Below, in pieces: positions 9,947-17,946 of a stretch of 64,000 nucleotides of DNA. The notes beneath the pieces are model-generated. The model saw nothing but the letters and a program-made list of their open reading frames with translations, was not told where the DNA came from and made no database searches. Every line of letters begins with the position of its first letter. Within the stretch, counting starts at the first letter, position 1. Source of the stretch: Aquabacterium humicola. GTDB lineage: Bacteria > Pseudomonadota > Gammaproteobacteria > Burkholderiales > Burkholderiaceae_C. The position numbers and the translations under genes were made by a program. Where the stretch lies: positions 1,922,001 to 1,986,000 of the forward strand of contig NZ_JARGNB010000001.1 of NCBI RefSeq assembly GCF_030167915.1. Direction: 5' to 3'.

Positions 9947-10645
9947 ATGACCACCCCCTCCCTCGCATCCGCGGCCACCACCCGCCCCGCCCCGCTGCCG
10001 CCGGCGCAGCCCGCGGCGCTGCTGCCCGCACACACGCCCACGCCATGGCAGGGCCCCGGCGTGGTCTGCGCCGAGGCCGACGGCGCCTGGGTGGTGAACG
10101 CCGACACCGGCTCGTTCCGCGCCCGGCTGGCCGCGTCCTGCCTGCTGCAGCCGCAGGTGGGCGACACCGTGTGGTGCTGCGGCGTGGTGTGCGACGCGGC
10201 CCCGGCCGCCGCCGACGCTGGCCAGGCCGCCCGCTACTGGATCACGCTGGTGCTCGAACGCGCCGAAACCGCCGGCGCGCGGGTGCAGCTGCCGGCCGAT
10301 GCGACCCTCGCCAGCGCCGACGGCCGCCTCGCGCTGCAGGCCGACGAGCTGCAGGTGCGTAGCGGCCGCCTGTCGCTGCTGACCGAACAGGCCAGCGTGA
10401 TCGGCGGCGCGTGGGAGGCGGTGCTCGGCGCGGTGCAGCTGACCGGCCAGACGCTGCGCTCGGTGTTCGACCGCGTGACGCACACCGCGCAGCAGCACCG
10501 CCGCGTGACGACAGGCATCGACGCCGTGCATGCCGACGTGCTGGAGCTGCAGGCCAACCAGCTGGCCAGCGTGCACGGCGAGCACGTCATCGTGCAGGGC
10601 GAGCGGCTGATCAAGTCGCGCGCCGCCCAGATCCACATGGGCTGA
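9947..10645 (+). CDS. DUF3540 domain protein, T6SS-associated
   Basis: This 232-residue protein matches the DUF3540 family found in T6SS accessory gene sets. The ATG at 9947 is preceded by AGGAG (about 9934-9938). A proline/alanine-rich N-terminus of some 40 residues leads into a beta-rich region (GVVCAEADGAWVVNADTG) that resembles a small OB-type barrel. After it come beta strands (TLASADGRLALQADELQVR) and an amphipathic helix (VFDRVTHTAQQHRRVTTGI). The end (HVIVQGERLIKSRAAQIHMG) resembles the VgrG beta-helix stem. It lies 17 bases before a DUF4150 PAAR-like gene, and the pair may form part of the spike tip assembly. The precise role of the family is not established. Confidence 0.78.
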   Translation: MTTPSLASAATTRPAPLPPAQPAALLPAHTPTPWQGPGVVCAEADGAWVVNADTGSFRARLAASCLLQPQVGDTVWCCGVVCDAAPAAADAGQAARYWITLVLERAETAGARVQLPADATLASADGRLALQADELQVRSGRLSLLTEQASVIGGAWEAVLGAVQLTGQTLRSVFDRVTHTAQQHRRVTTGIDAVHADVLELQANQLASVHGEHVIVQGERLIKSRAAQIHMG

Positions 10646-10662
10646 CCGCCGGGAGCGCCACG

Positions 10663-11055
10663 ATGTTCGCCAACTGCCAGCTGATGGGCATGGACATGGG
10701 CTTCCCCGATGTCTGCCTGACGCCGACGCCGGTGCCCACGCCGATCCCCTACCCGAACATCGCGATGGGGCCGACGGCGGTGCCGAACAACCCCACCGTG
10801 CTGTTCATGATGGGCCCGGCCCACAACATGGCAACGACGATCCCGATGACCAACGGCGACAACGCCGGCGTCAACCTGGGCGTCGCCTCGGGCACGGTGA
10901 TGGGTCCGTCGCGCCACCTGACCGCCGCCTTCACGGTGCTGATCAACGGCGCGCCGGCGACCCGCCTGACCAGCATGAGCCTGCAGAACAGCACCAACTG
11001 CCCCGGTGCGCGCATCGTGCCGAGCCAGACGCTGGTGCTGCTGCTGGCGCCGTAG
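10663..11055 (+). CDS. DUF4150 PAAR-like spike tip protein
   Basis: This 130-residue protein has the DUF4150 signature: a short N-terminus, FPDVCLTPTP, then VPTPIPYPNIA, and later VMGPSRHLTAAFTVLINGAPATRL. DUF4150 proteins are PAAR-like and are thought to cap the VgrG spike, sometimes carrying effector domains. This one is a bare tip without an extension. The start is the ATG at 10663, just after GGGAG. It closes the first vgrG module and is followed by the leader of vgrG2. Its paralogue at 15516 in module 2 keeps the same FPDVC and PIPYPN motifs, but the proteins are otherwise diverged, so each VgrG may have its own tip. Confidence 0.85.
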   Translation: MFANCQLMGMDMGFPDVCLTPTPVPTPIPYPNIAMGPTAVPNNPTVLFMMGPAHNMATTIPMTNGDNAGVNLGVASGTVMGPSRHLTAAFTVLINGAPATRLTSMSLQNSTNCPGARIVPSQTLVLLLAP

Positions 11056-11088
11056 TTCACCGGCCGGGCCCTTGCGGGCCGGGCAGGG

Positions 11089-11103
11089 TGACTTTCGGCG
11101 CTG
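11089..11103 (+). promoter_or_regulatory. Shared box upstream of vgrG2
   Basis: TGACTTTCGGCGCTG stands 48 bases before vgrG2 and matches the box at 3407-3421 before vgrG1 except for one base. In both leaders a CGCGCC segment and a TCCCCC run follow. The core TGACTTTCGG also appears in two further gaps of the T6SS locus (about 21525-21534 on the minus strand, and 29727-29736). Regulatory meaning is inferred from the repetition. Confidence 0.4.
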
Positions 11104-11136
11104 TGCGCGCCGCGGGCGATCCCCCACGATCCCCGC

Positions 11137-13332
11137 ATGGCGACCACGACGCTGCCGATCTCGCTGACGAGCCCGCTGCCGGCGGCGGACCTGCGCTTCG
11201 ACTCGATGAGCTACACGTCGGGCCTGAGCGTGCTCGACGAGCTGCACCTGAACCTGCTGAGCGAGAAGGCCGACATCGAGCCCGACAAGCTGCTGGGCCA
11301 GCAGATCGATCTCGAGGTCGAGCTGCGCGAAGGCGAGCTGCGTCACATCTGCGGCTACGTCGCCCGCTTCGGCATGGGCCGTCACCAGGGCCGCTACTAC
11401 GGCTACCGCGCCGAGGTCGTGCCCTGGCTGTGGTTCCTGACGCGCAGTGCCGACTGCCGCATCTTCCAGCAGATGTCGGTGCCGGAGATCGTCGAGAAGG
11501 TCTTCGGCGACCACGCGGCCATCGCCAGCTTCGAGTTCAAGCTCGCGGGCAGCTACCGCAAGCGCGAGTACTGCGTGCAGTACCGCGAGACCGACTTCAA
11601 CTTCGTCAGCCGGCTGATGGAGGAGGAAGGCATCTACTGGTTCTTCGAGCACACGGCCGGCGAGCACAAGCTGATCATCGTCGACGCCACCAGCGCGCAC
11701 GCCGCGGTGCCCGGCTACGAGAAGCTGCCCTTCTACGGCAATACCGGCCAGCTCTCGCCCGACGTCGACTTCGTCTCGAACTGGAACTTCAGCCGCGGCG
11801 TGCGCACCGGCAAGGTCGTGCTGCGCAGCTACAACTTCGAGACGCCGTCGACCAGCCTGGAAGTGCAGCAGAGCGTCGGCCGCGCGCATGACCAGGCCAC
11901 GCACGAGCAGTTCGACTGGCAGGGCGACTACCTGAAGAAGCCCGACGGCCAGCACCTGGCCGACATGCGCATCGACGAGCTGCAGACGCGCCACGAGCAG
12001 CGCTCGGGCCTGAGCAACGCCTACGGGCTGGCCAGCGGTCACCTCTTCACGCTGACGCGCCATCCGCGCGCCGACCAGAACGCCGAGTACCTGTGCGTGC
12101 AGGCGCAGGTGCAGGCACAGATCAACGGGCTGGAGGCGGGCAATGCCGCCGGCCCGAACGGCGGCCAGAACGGCGGCGAATGGCAGTGCAGCTTCGCCGC
12201 GATCCCGTCGAGCCAGCAGTTCCGCCCGCCGCGGCGCACGCCCAAGCCCTTCGTCCAGGGCCCGCAGACCGCTGTCGTCGTCGGCCCCGCCGGCGAGGAG
12301 ATCTTCACCGACAAGTACGGCCGGGTGAAGGTGCAGTTCCACTGGGACCGCGAGGGCAAGAAGAACGAGAGCAGCTCGTGCTGGATGCGTGTGTCCTCGC
12401 CGTGGGCCGGCAAGAGCTTCGGCTTCGTGCAGATCCCGCGCATCGGCCAGGAGGTCATCGTCGACTTCCTCGAGGGCGACCCCGACCAGCCGATCATCAC
12501 CGGCCGCGTCTACAACGCCGAGCAGATGCCGCCGTGGGAGCTGCCGGCCAACGCCACGCAGTCGGGCGTGCTGTCGCGCTCGAGCAAGGGCGGCGCGTAC
12601 GGCAATGCCAACGCGCTGCGCTTCGAGGACAAGAAGGGCGCCGAGCAGGTCTGGCTGCATGCCGAGAAGAACCAGGACATCGAGGTCGAGAACGACGAGA
12701 CGCACTGGGTCGGCCACGACCGCACGAAGACCATCGACCACGACGAGACCGAACACGTCAAGCACGACCGCACGAAGACGATCGACAACGACGAGAAGGT
12801 GCACGTCAAGCATGACCGCACCGAGACCGTCGACAACAACGAGAAGATCACGATCGGCGTCAACCGCACCGAGAGCGTCGGCAACAACGAGTCGATCTCG
12901 ATCGGCAACAACCGCACCGAGAGCGTCGGCGCCAGCGAGACCGTGTCGGTCGGCAAGAACCGCACGCACGACATCGGCGAGAACGAGTCGCTGACCGTCG
13001 GCAAGGACCGCAATCACTCGGTCGGCAAGAACGAGACGATCTCGATCGGCACCGACCAGACCGAGACCATCGGCAAGAACCTCAAGCTGCAGGTCGGCGA
13101 GAACCGCCAGAGCAACGTCGCCAAGGACGACAAGCTGCAGGTCGGCAAGAAGTTCTTCCTCGAGGCCGGCGACGAGATCACGCTGAAGACCGGCGATGCC
13201 AGCATCACGATGAAGAAGGACGGCACGATCACGATCAAGGGCAAGGACATCACGGTCCAGGGCAGCGGCAAGATCGCCATCAAGGCCTCCAGCGACGTCG
13301 TGATCAAGGGCTCCAAGATCGCTGAAAACTGA
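11137..13332 (+). CDS. vgrG: VgrG2, T6SS spike protein
   Basis: This is a 731-residue VgrG of standard architecture. The gp27-like base occupies about residues 1-375. The gp5 OB fold starts near 391 ([11 protein letters not shown]) and continues through [16 protein letters not shown] and [12 protein letters not shown] long beta-helix stem made of 14-residue repeats runs from about 525 to 670, ending in ITIKGKDITVQGSGKIAIK. Unlike VgrG1 there is no extra effector-like tail. The first 500 residues are closely similar to VgrG1, including long stretches of identical DNA (for example around 3908 and 11569), so the two are recent or homogenised paralogues. It heads the second module; the DUF2169 gene begins on the base where its TGA starts (TGATG), implying translational coupling. 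The cargo served is probably the AHH nuclease encoded downstream. Confidence 0.96.
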   Translation: MATTTLPISLTSPLPAADLRFDSMSYTSGLSVLDELHLNLLSEKADIEPDKLLGQQIDLEVELREGELRHICGYVARFGMGRHQGRYYGYRAEVVPWLWFLTRSADCRIFQQMSVPEIVEKVFGDHAAIASFEFKLAGSYRKREYCVQYRETDFNFVSRLMEEEGIYWFFEHTAGEHKLIIVDATSAHAAVPGYEKLPFYGNTGQLSPDVDFVSNWNFSRGVRTGKVVLRSYNFETPSTSLEVQQSVGRAHDQATHEQFDWQGDYLKKPDGQHLADMRIDELQTRHEQRSGLSNAYGLASGHLFTLTRHPRADQNAEYLCVQAQVQAQINGLEAGNAAGPNGGQNGGEWQCSFAAIPSSQQFRPPRRTPKPFVQGPQTAVVVGPAGEEIFTDKYGRVKVQFHWDREGKKNESSSCWMRVSSPWAGKSFGFVQIPRIGQEVIVDFLEGDPDQPIITGRVYNAEQMPPWELPANATQSGVLSRSSKGGAYGNANALRFEDKKGAEQVWLHAEKNQDIEVENDETHWVGHDRTKTIDHDETEHVKHDRTKTIDNDEKVHVKHDRTETVDNNEKITIGVNRTESVGNNESISIGNNRTESVGASETVSVGKNRTHDIGENESLTVGKDRNHSVGKNETISIGTDQTETIGKNLKLQVGENRQSNVAKDDKLQVGKKFFLEAGDEITLKTGDASITMKKDGTITIKGKDITVQGSGKIAIKASSDVVIKGSKIAEN
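12712..13146 (+). repeat. 14-residue tandem repeats of the VgrG2 stem
   Basis: About ten degenerate 42-base units encode a 14-residue pattern of the type HDRTKTIDHDETEHV, GVNRTESVGNNESI and GKNRTHDIGENESL. In VgrG proteins this pattern makes the triple-stranded beta-helix needle. The units are similar enough at DNA level to allow unequal recombination, so needle length may vary between relatives. Confidence 0.75.
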
Positions 13333-14420
13333 TGCTCCAGGTCGACAACCAGACCCCCTTCGGCGCCGCGCTGTCGGTGTTCCCCGACGTGCGTGGGGTC
13401 GAGACCGCGTACCTGGTGCTGAAGGCGACGTTCCAGTTCGCTTCGCGCGGGCCAAAGCTGGCCGAGAAGCAGATTCCCCTGCTCGCCGCGGACGTGTTCT
13501 GGGGCGACCCGCAGTCGACCAGCCTGCGCGCGGGCGGCGACTTCGCGCCGTCGAAACCGGCGACCGACGTGCTGCTGGTCGGCCGGGCCATCGCCCAGAC
13601 GCCGGGCACCCGCGTGGCCGACGTGCGGCTGCGTGTCGGCCCGGTCGCGAAGGTGGTTCGCGTGTTCGGCGACCGGCGCTGGGAGCGCTCGGGCCAGACG
13701 CTGGTGCCCTCCGCGCCGCAACCGTGGGAACGCGTGCCGCTGCGCTGGGAATACGCCTTCGGCGGCATCGCCGCCGCGGCTCCCGGGCAGGATCCGTCGC
13801 AGCGCGAGCATGAGCCGCACAACCCGGTCGGCCGCGGGGTCGCCGGCCCCGATCCGATGGCGCTGGCCGGCCAGCTGCTGCCGAACCTCGAGGACCCCGC
13901 CGCGCCCATCGCCTCGCCGCAGGACCGGCCGCGTCCCGCCGGCTTCGCGCCGGTCGCGCCGAGCTGGATGCCGCGCCGCGCCTATGCCGGCACCTACGAC
14001 GCCGCATGGCAGCGCGAGCGCGCGCCCTACCTGCCGCTGGACTTCGACCCGCGCTATTTCCAGCTCGCCCCCGCCGGCCTCGTGGCGCCGGGCCACCTGC
14101 AGGGCGGCGAGCCGGTGGAGCTCGACGGTTTCACGCTCGGCGGGCCGCTGCGCTTCACACTGCCGCAGCTGACGCTGGACACCGACTTCCATTTCGACGG
14201 CCGCTGGCAGCCGCGGCCGCCGCTGCTCGAAACCGTGCTGTTCGAGCCCGACCAGGGCCGCTTCCAGATGTTGTGGCGCGCGGCGCTGCCGGTCGACAAG
14301 AAGCTGCTGCGGCTGGCCGAGGTGCGCGTGCGCTGCGCCGAACACGGGTCCGATGGCCGCCCGCCGCCGCCGCTGGCGTCGCTGCAGTCGCTGCCACCGG
14401 CCTATGCGGAGGCGCGCTGA
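13332..14420 (+). CDS. DUF2169 T6SS adaptor protein
   Basis: This 362-residue protein consists of the DUF2169 domain alone. It opens with QVDNQTPFGAALSVFPDVRG and carries FGDRRWER, LRWEYAFGG, NPVGRGVAGPDP and APSWMPRRAYAGTYD, the hallmarks that it shares with the N-terminal half of the fusion at 6194. DUF2169 proteins act beside vgrG and PAAR-like genes, probably as chaperones or adaptors for effector loading. The ATG overlaps the vgrG2 stop codon. Its immediate neighbours (ketosynthase-like protein, DUF4150 tip, AHH nuclease) suggest that it belongs to the delivery set of that nuclease. No signal peptide is present. Confidence 0.87.
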   Translation: MLQVDNQTPFGAALSVFPDVRGVETAYLVLKATFQFASRGPKLAEKQIPLLAADVFWGDPQSTSLRAGGDFAPSKPATDVLLVGRAIAQTPGTRVADVRLRVGPVAKVVRVFGDRRWERSGQTLVPSAPQPWERVPLRWEYAFGGIAAAAPGQDPSQREHEPHNPVGRGVAGPDPMALAGQLLPNLEDPAAPIASPQDRPRPAGFAPVAPSWMPRRAYAGTYDAAWQRERAPYLPLDFDPRYFQLAPAGLVAPGHLQGGEPVELDGFTLGGPLRFTLPQLTLDTDFHFDGRWQPRPPLLETVLFEPDQGRFQMLWRAALPVDKKLLRLAEVRVRCAEHGSDGRPPPPLASLQSLPPAYAEAR

Positions 14421-14432
14421 CGCGCGAAGACG

Positions 14433-15497
14433 ATGGCCACGCCACGCATCGTCATCGCAGGCGCCGGCGTGATCACGCCGATCGGCCTGAGCCTCGCGGA
14501 GACCGCCGCGTCGGCGCGCGCGCGCGTCGCGCGGCTGCGCGAGATCGAGTGGCGCGACCGCCGCTTCGAGCCCTTCGTCGCCGGCACCGTGCCCGACGAG
14601 GGCCTGCCGCCGCTGGCGCCGGCGCTGGCGGCGCAGGGACTGTCGCGGCGCGAGGCCCGCCTGCTGCAGCTGGCGCACGCGGCGCTCGAGGAAGCCCTGG
14701 CGCCGCTCGGCGGTCGGGGCGGCGCGCTGCCGCTGCTGCTCGCCTTGCCCGAGCACCATACGCTGCAGCCGATCGACGCCGGCCGCTTCCTGCTGCGGCT
14801 GGCGCAGCAGGCGCCCGGCGCGATCGACACCGGCGCCAGCGCCGCGGCACCGCGCGGCCGTGCCGCCGGCCTGCTGGCGCTGCGGCGCGCAGCGGAAAAA
14901 CTCGCCGAGGGCGGCAGCCCGTGGATCGTCGTCGGCGGTGTCGACAGCCTGGTCGACCTCTACGTGCTGGGGCTGTTCGACGATGCCGGCCGCATCCGCA
15001 ACGGCGTCACGAGCGACGGCTTCAGCCCGTCCGAAGGCGCCGCCTTTCTGCTGCTGACCACCGCCGAGACCGCGCACGCACGCGGCGTCACGCCGCTCGC
15101 GACCTTGCTGGGCACCGGCCAGGGCCTCGAAGCCGGCCACCTGTACTCGGACGAGCCCTACCTCGGCGAAGGCCTCGCCGCGGCCTTCGCGCAGCTGCTG
15201 GCCGAGAGCCCGCCGCCGCAACCGATCGGCACCGTGTGGTGCAGCTTCAACGGCGAACGCTACTGGGCGCGCGAGTTCGGCGTGGCGCGCACGCGGCAGT
15301 CGGCCGCCTTCGCGCCCACGCAGACCATGGAGCACCCGGCCGAATGTTTCGGCGATCTCGGCGCGGCCTGCGGCCCGGCGCTGGCGGCGCTGGCCGCGCA
15401 CAGCGTGCACCACGGCTGGCGCGCCGACCCCAGCCTGGTCTACGCGTCGTCCGACCGCGGCGAGCGCGGCGCCGCGCTGCTCGGCCGCTGCGAATGA
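14433..15497 (+). CDS. Ketosynthase-like protein without catalytic residues
   Basis: This 354-residue protein has the thiolase/beta-ketoacyl-synthase fold pattern. It starts with RIVIAGAGVITPIGLSLAET, as in KAS enzymes (VVVTGxGxxTPxG), and later has VVGGVDSLVDLYVLGLFDDAG and SDGFSPSEGAAFLLL, equivalent to the DGFxxGEGA segment. The nucleophile motif DTACSS is replaced by DTGASA, so the cysteine is lost. The later Lys and GH motifs are replaced by a segment reading MEHPAECFGDLGAACGPALA. Condensing activity is therefore very unlikely. It lies between a DUF2169 adaptor and a DUF4150 tip protein. Such proteins are annotated as 3-oxoacyl-ACP synthase in some T6SS loci, but a binding or scaffold role is the better inference. 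The start is the ATG at 14433, with a weak ribosome site (GAAGA). Confidence 0.8.
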   Translation: MATPRIVIAGAGVITPIGLSLAETAASARARVARLREIEWRDRRFEPFVAGTVPDEGLPPLAPALAAQGLSRREARLLQLAHAALEEALAPLGGRGGALPLLLALPEHHTLQPIDAGRFLLRLAQQAPGAIDTGASAAAPRGRAAGLLALRRAAEKLAEGGSPWIVVGGVDSLVDLYVLGLFDDAGRIRNGVTSDGFSPSEGAAFLLLTTAETAHARGVTPLATLLGTGQGLEAGHLYSDEPYLGEGLAAAFAQLLAESPPPQPIGTVWCSFNGERYWAREFGVARTRQSAAFAPTQTMEHPAECFGDLGAACGPALAALAAHSVHHGWRADPSLVYASSDRGERGAALLGRCE

Positions 15498-15515
15498 CAC
15501 CCGAAAGACACGACC

Positions 15516-15896
15516 ATGCCTTGCACCGTCCACAACATCACCGGCTTCGCGCACAAGGGCAGCAGCGGCATGAGCCTGGTCTTCCCGGACGTCTGCAAGA
15601 CGCCCGCGCCACCGGCGCCGCCGATCCCGATCCCCTATCCGAACCTCGGCAAGTCGGCCGATACCAGCCAGGGCACCACCAAGGTCGAGGCCGACGGCAA
15701 CATGATCATGGTGAAGGGCGCGAAGTACATGATGAGCACCGGCGACGAGCCGGGCAGCATCGGCGGCATCATCAGCGGCGTCTTCAAGAGCGAGTGCGAG
15801 TACCTGATGTACTCGTTCAACGTGATGCTCGAAGGCAAGAACGTCTGCCGCATGGGCGACCCGCTGTGGCACAACAAGAAGAACATCTGCGGCTGA
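15516..15896 (+). CDS. DUF4150 PAAR-like spike tip protein
   Basis: This 126-residue DUF4150 family protein shows GMSLVFPDVCKTP, then PIPIPYPNLG, and an ending of CRMGDPLWHNKKNICG. It is the module 2 counterpart of the protein at 10663 and is expected to sharpen the VgrG2 tip. No effector domain is fused to it. The nuclease encoded 28 bases downstream is a separate polypeptide that is probably carried with this tip. Several cysteines and histidines (FPDVC, KSECEY, NVCRMGD, NICG) could bind a metal, as PAAR tips do, but the zinc ligands of classical PAAR proteins are not strictly recognisable here. Confidence 0.86.
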   Translation: MPCTVHNITGFAHKGSSGMSLVFPDVCKTPAPPAPPIPIPYPNLGKSADTSQGTTKVEADGNMIMVKGAKYMMSTGDEPGSIGGIISGVFKSECEYLMYSFNVMLEGKNVCRMGDPLWHNKKNICG

Positions 15897-15924
15897 GGCC
15901 GCGACACCGACCGGAGCCCGCACG

Positions 15925-16872
15925 ATGACCGAACTCGCCGAACCGATCGCCATCGGCATCACCGCCGAGGAAGCAGCCGCCGACTGCCCGTTCGCCGACG
16001 CGGCGGCGGGCGTCGACACGCTCGAAGCCGAGGACATCCCCAAGGACGACCTGCCCGCCGCCACCGCCACGCAGGAGAACGACGGCGGCGTGCTGGGCAG
16101 GAACATGATCAGCGGCTCGCCCGGCAAGGACGGCACCGTCGGCGGCCCCGTGCCACCGCCGACGATGAAGGCCGATCCGCGCCTGGACACCGCGCGCAGC
16201 GGCCGCAAGGTGCGCGTGCCCGGGACCAGCGACATCGCCGAGGGTGTCTACGGCTTCACCGTCGCCGCCCACCACCTGATCCCCGGCGACGCGGCCCTGA
16301 AGCCCAGCAACCTCAAGGCCCTGATGACCAAGGACGAGACGGTCGAGGTCACCGTCACCGGCGGCGCGAAGAAGAACAAGAAGATCCGCAAGCACATCGG
16401 CTACAACGTCAACGGCGCGCACAACGGCGTCTGGCTGCCAGGCAACTACTACATCCGCGGCAATACCTCGCCGGTCAGCGGGCAGAGCTGGTCGGACCTC
16501 GGCGACAACCCGTGGTGCCGCAACTACGTGGCCGCAGTGTCGATGGCCGCCGGCGGCCAGATCCACGATGCGCATACCAAGTACAGCGCGGCCGTCGAGA
16601 CGGTGCTGAACAAGTGGGCCGCGGTGCTGGTGGACCATGAGTGCGACAAGTGCAAGGCGCCGGACATCAACCCGCCGTTCGAGGTCAAGGCCCGGCTGTA
16701 CGCGCTGTCGGGCTTCCTGAAGACGCAGGTCACCTCCGGGCCGATGGCCTGGAAGCGGCCCTGGTTCACCTCCGACCGGTGGCGCGACGACGCCTTCGAC
16801 GGCGGCAAGCCGAGCGCGGCCTTCATGGCCGCCTACAACAATGCCGGCCTGGTCGGCGTGACGCCCATTTGA
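15925..16872 (+). CDS. AHH-family nuclease, predicted T6SS toxin
   Basis: This 315-residue protein has a disordered, acidic and proline-rich first 100 residues followed by an AHH nuclease domain of the HNH/endonuclease VII group. The signature is clear. AAHHLIPGDAA has Ala115-His116-His117. IGYNVNGAHNGVWLP has His166-Asn167. QIHDAHTKY has His214, His217 and Tyr220. A Cys pair (ECDKCK) follows and may be structural. AHH nucleases cleave DNA or RNA and are common toxin tips of polymorphic toxins and T6SS effectors. There is no signal peptide. It comes directly after a DUF4150 tip gene and 19 bases before an Imm11-like gene, a textbook toxin/immunity layout. The likely prey is a neighbouring bacterium. 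The choice between DNA and RNA substrate cannot be read from the sequence. Confidence 0.85.
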   Translation: MTELAEPIAIGITAEEAAADCPFADAAAGVDTLEAEDIPKDDLPAATATQENDGGVLGRNMISGSPGKDGTVGGPVPPPTMKADPRLDTARSGRKVRVPGTSDIAEGVYGFTVAAHHLIPGDAALKPSNLKALMTKDETVEVTVTGGAKKNKKIRKHIGYNVNGAHNGVWLPGNYYIRGNTSPVSGQSWSDLGDNPWCRNYVAAVSMAAGGQIHDAHTKYSAAVETVLNKWAAVLVDHECDKCKAPDINPPFEVKARLYALSGFLKTQVTSGPMAWKRPWFTSDRWRDDAFDGGKPSAAFMAAYNNAGLVGVTPI

Positions 16873-16891
16873 TGAACTAGGAATCCCGACG

Positions 16892-17449
16892 ATGGCTTAT
16901 TTCGTGATGGTCGGCGAGGGCAAGCACCCGGTGATGCCGATCGCCTCCGGCCCCGAGAACCTCAAGGGCAACTGGTACCTCGGCCGGGCGATCACCGACG
17001 CCGTGCCGCAGCCGCTGGTCTACACGCTGGACCCCGACTACGGCGGCAAGCCGAAGGCGATGTACGGCGAGAAGGCGATCCCGGTGATGCGCGACGACGT
17101 GATCGCCGCGTTGTCCGGCGCCGGCGTCGACAACATCCAGTACTTCGATGCCGTGCTGAAGGACCCGGCCAGCGGCGCCGAGTACCGCGACTACAAGGCC
17201 TTCAACATCGTCGGCCTGGTGGCGTGCGCCGACCCCGCGTCGCAGCTGATGGGCACATCGCCCGCGCGCATGGGCGACACCGACTACGCGGCGCTGGTGA
17301 TCGACGAATCGAAGACCGGCGGTGCGCTGCTGTTCCGCATGGCCGAGAACGTCAGCGCGATCGTCGTGCACGAGCGCGTCAAGCAGGCGATCGAGGTGGC
17401 CGGCATCCCCGGCTTCGTGTTCTACGGTCCCGGCGAGTGGTCGGGTTGA
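16892..17449 (+). CDS. DUF1629/Imm11-like immunity protein
   Basis: This 185-residue cytoplasmic protein resembles the DUF1629 (Imm11) family. It shows YFVMVGEG at the start, AIPVMRDDVIAALSGAGVDNIQYFDAVL in the middle, FNIVGLVACADPASQLMG, and a closing block LLFRMAENVSAIVVHERVKQAIEVAGIPGFVFY that matches the usual FR...VSExVKxAxExAGxxG pattern. Members are predicted immunity proteins of polymorphic toxin systems and frequently follow AHH or related nucleases. It lies right after the AHH nuclease gene in the same operon, so it most likely neutralises that toxin in the producing cell by direct binding. The family call is from pattern and context, without a search. Confidence 0.75.
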   Translation: MAYFVMVGEGKHPVMPIASGPENLKGNWYLGRAITDAVPQPLVYTLDPDYGGKPKAMYGEKAIPVMRDDVIAALSGAGVDNIQYFDAVLKDPASGAEYRDYKAFNIVGLVACADPASQLMGTSPARMGDTDYAALVIDESKTGGALLFRMAENVSAIVVHERVKQAIEVAGIPGFVFYGPGEWSG

Positions 17450-17474
17450 CGGTCGACTGAAGGAGGGATCGACG

Positions 17475-17930
17475 ATGGCTGCCAAGAAACCGATCGCCCG
17501 CGTCGTCGCGCTGCCGCCGGCCAACCCCACGCCGGCGGCCGTCGCCGACGAGCGCTTCCCGTTCCGCGCCCGGCTGGTCGCAGTCAGCGGCGACGGCACG
17601 CTGCTGGTCGAGGATGCGCAGGGCCGCCGCCAGGAATGCGACTGGCTCGCCGGCCCCGCGACCGTCGGCACGCCGCTGGCGCCGGACGACGCCGTGCTGG
17701 TGCAGCCGCTGGGCGGCGATGCGCGGGCCGTCGTGCTCGGCCGCATCGTCGCCTACACCGCGGCGCCGGAGCACGTGACGATCCGCGCCGCCGAGACGCT
17801 GACGCTGCAGTGCGGCGACAGCCAGGTCGACCTGCGCGCCGACGGCAAGCTGATGATCCGCGGCGACGACGTGCTGGTGCGCGCGAAGGGCACGCAGCGC
17901 ATCCGCGCCGGCACGGTGGCGATCAACTGA
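17475..17930 (+). CDS. DUF6484 domain protein, T6SS-associated
   Basis: This 151-residue protein starts at the ATG at 17475, preceded by AGGAGG (about 17460-17466). After a short basic N-terminus it has a small beta-barrel region (FRARLVAVSGDGTLLVEDAQGR, then DAVLVQPLGG and VVLGRIVAYT). It ends in regular beta strands (HVTIRAAETLTLQCGDSQVDL, KLMIRGDDVLVRAKGT) that resemble the VgrG needle. This corresponds to DUF6484, found beside DUF4150 and DUF2169 genes in T6SS loci. It looks like the module 2 analogue of the DUF3540 protein in module 1: both combine a barrel with a needle-like end. The function is unknown; a spike accessory part is inferred. Confidence 0.7.
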   Translation: MAAKKPIARVVALPPANPTPAAVADERFPFRARLVAVSGDGTLLVEDAQGRRQECDWLAGPATVGTPLAPDDAVLVQPLGGDARAVVLGRIVAYTAAPEHVTIRAAETLTLQCGDSQVDLRADGKLMIRGDDVLVRAKGTQRIRAGTVAIN

Positions 17931-17946
17931 GCGGCAGGCCGGCACG

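Noticed and set aside
12712-13146. The regular repeats as a CRISPR array
   Set aside because: The repeats are in frame, degenerate, 42 bases without unique spacers, and encode the VgrG beta-helix.
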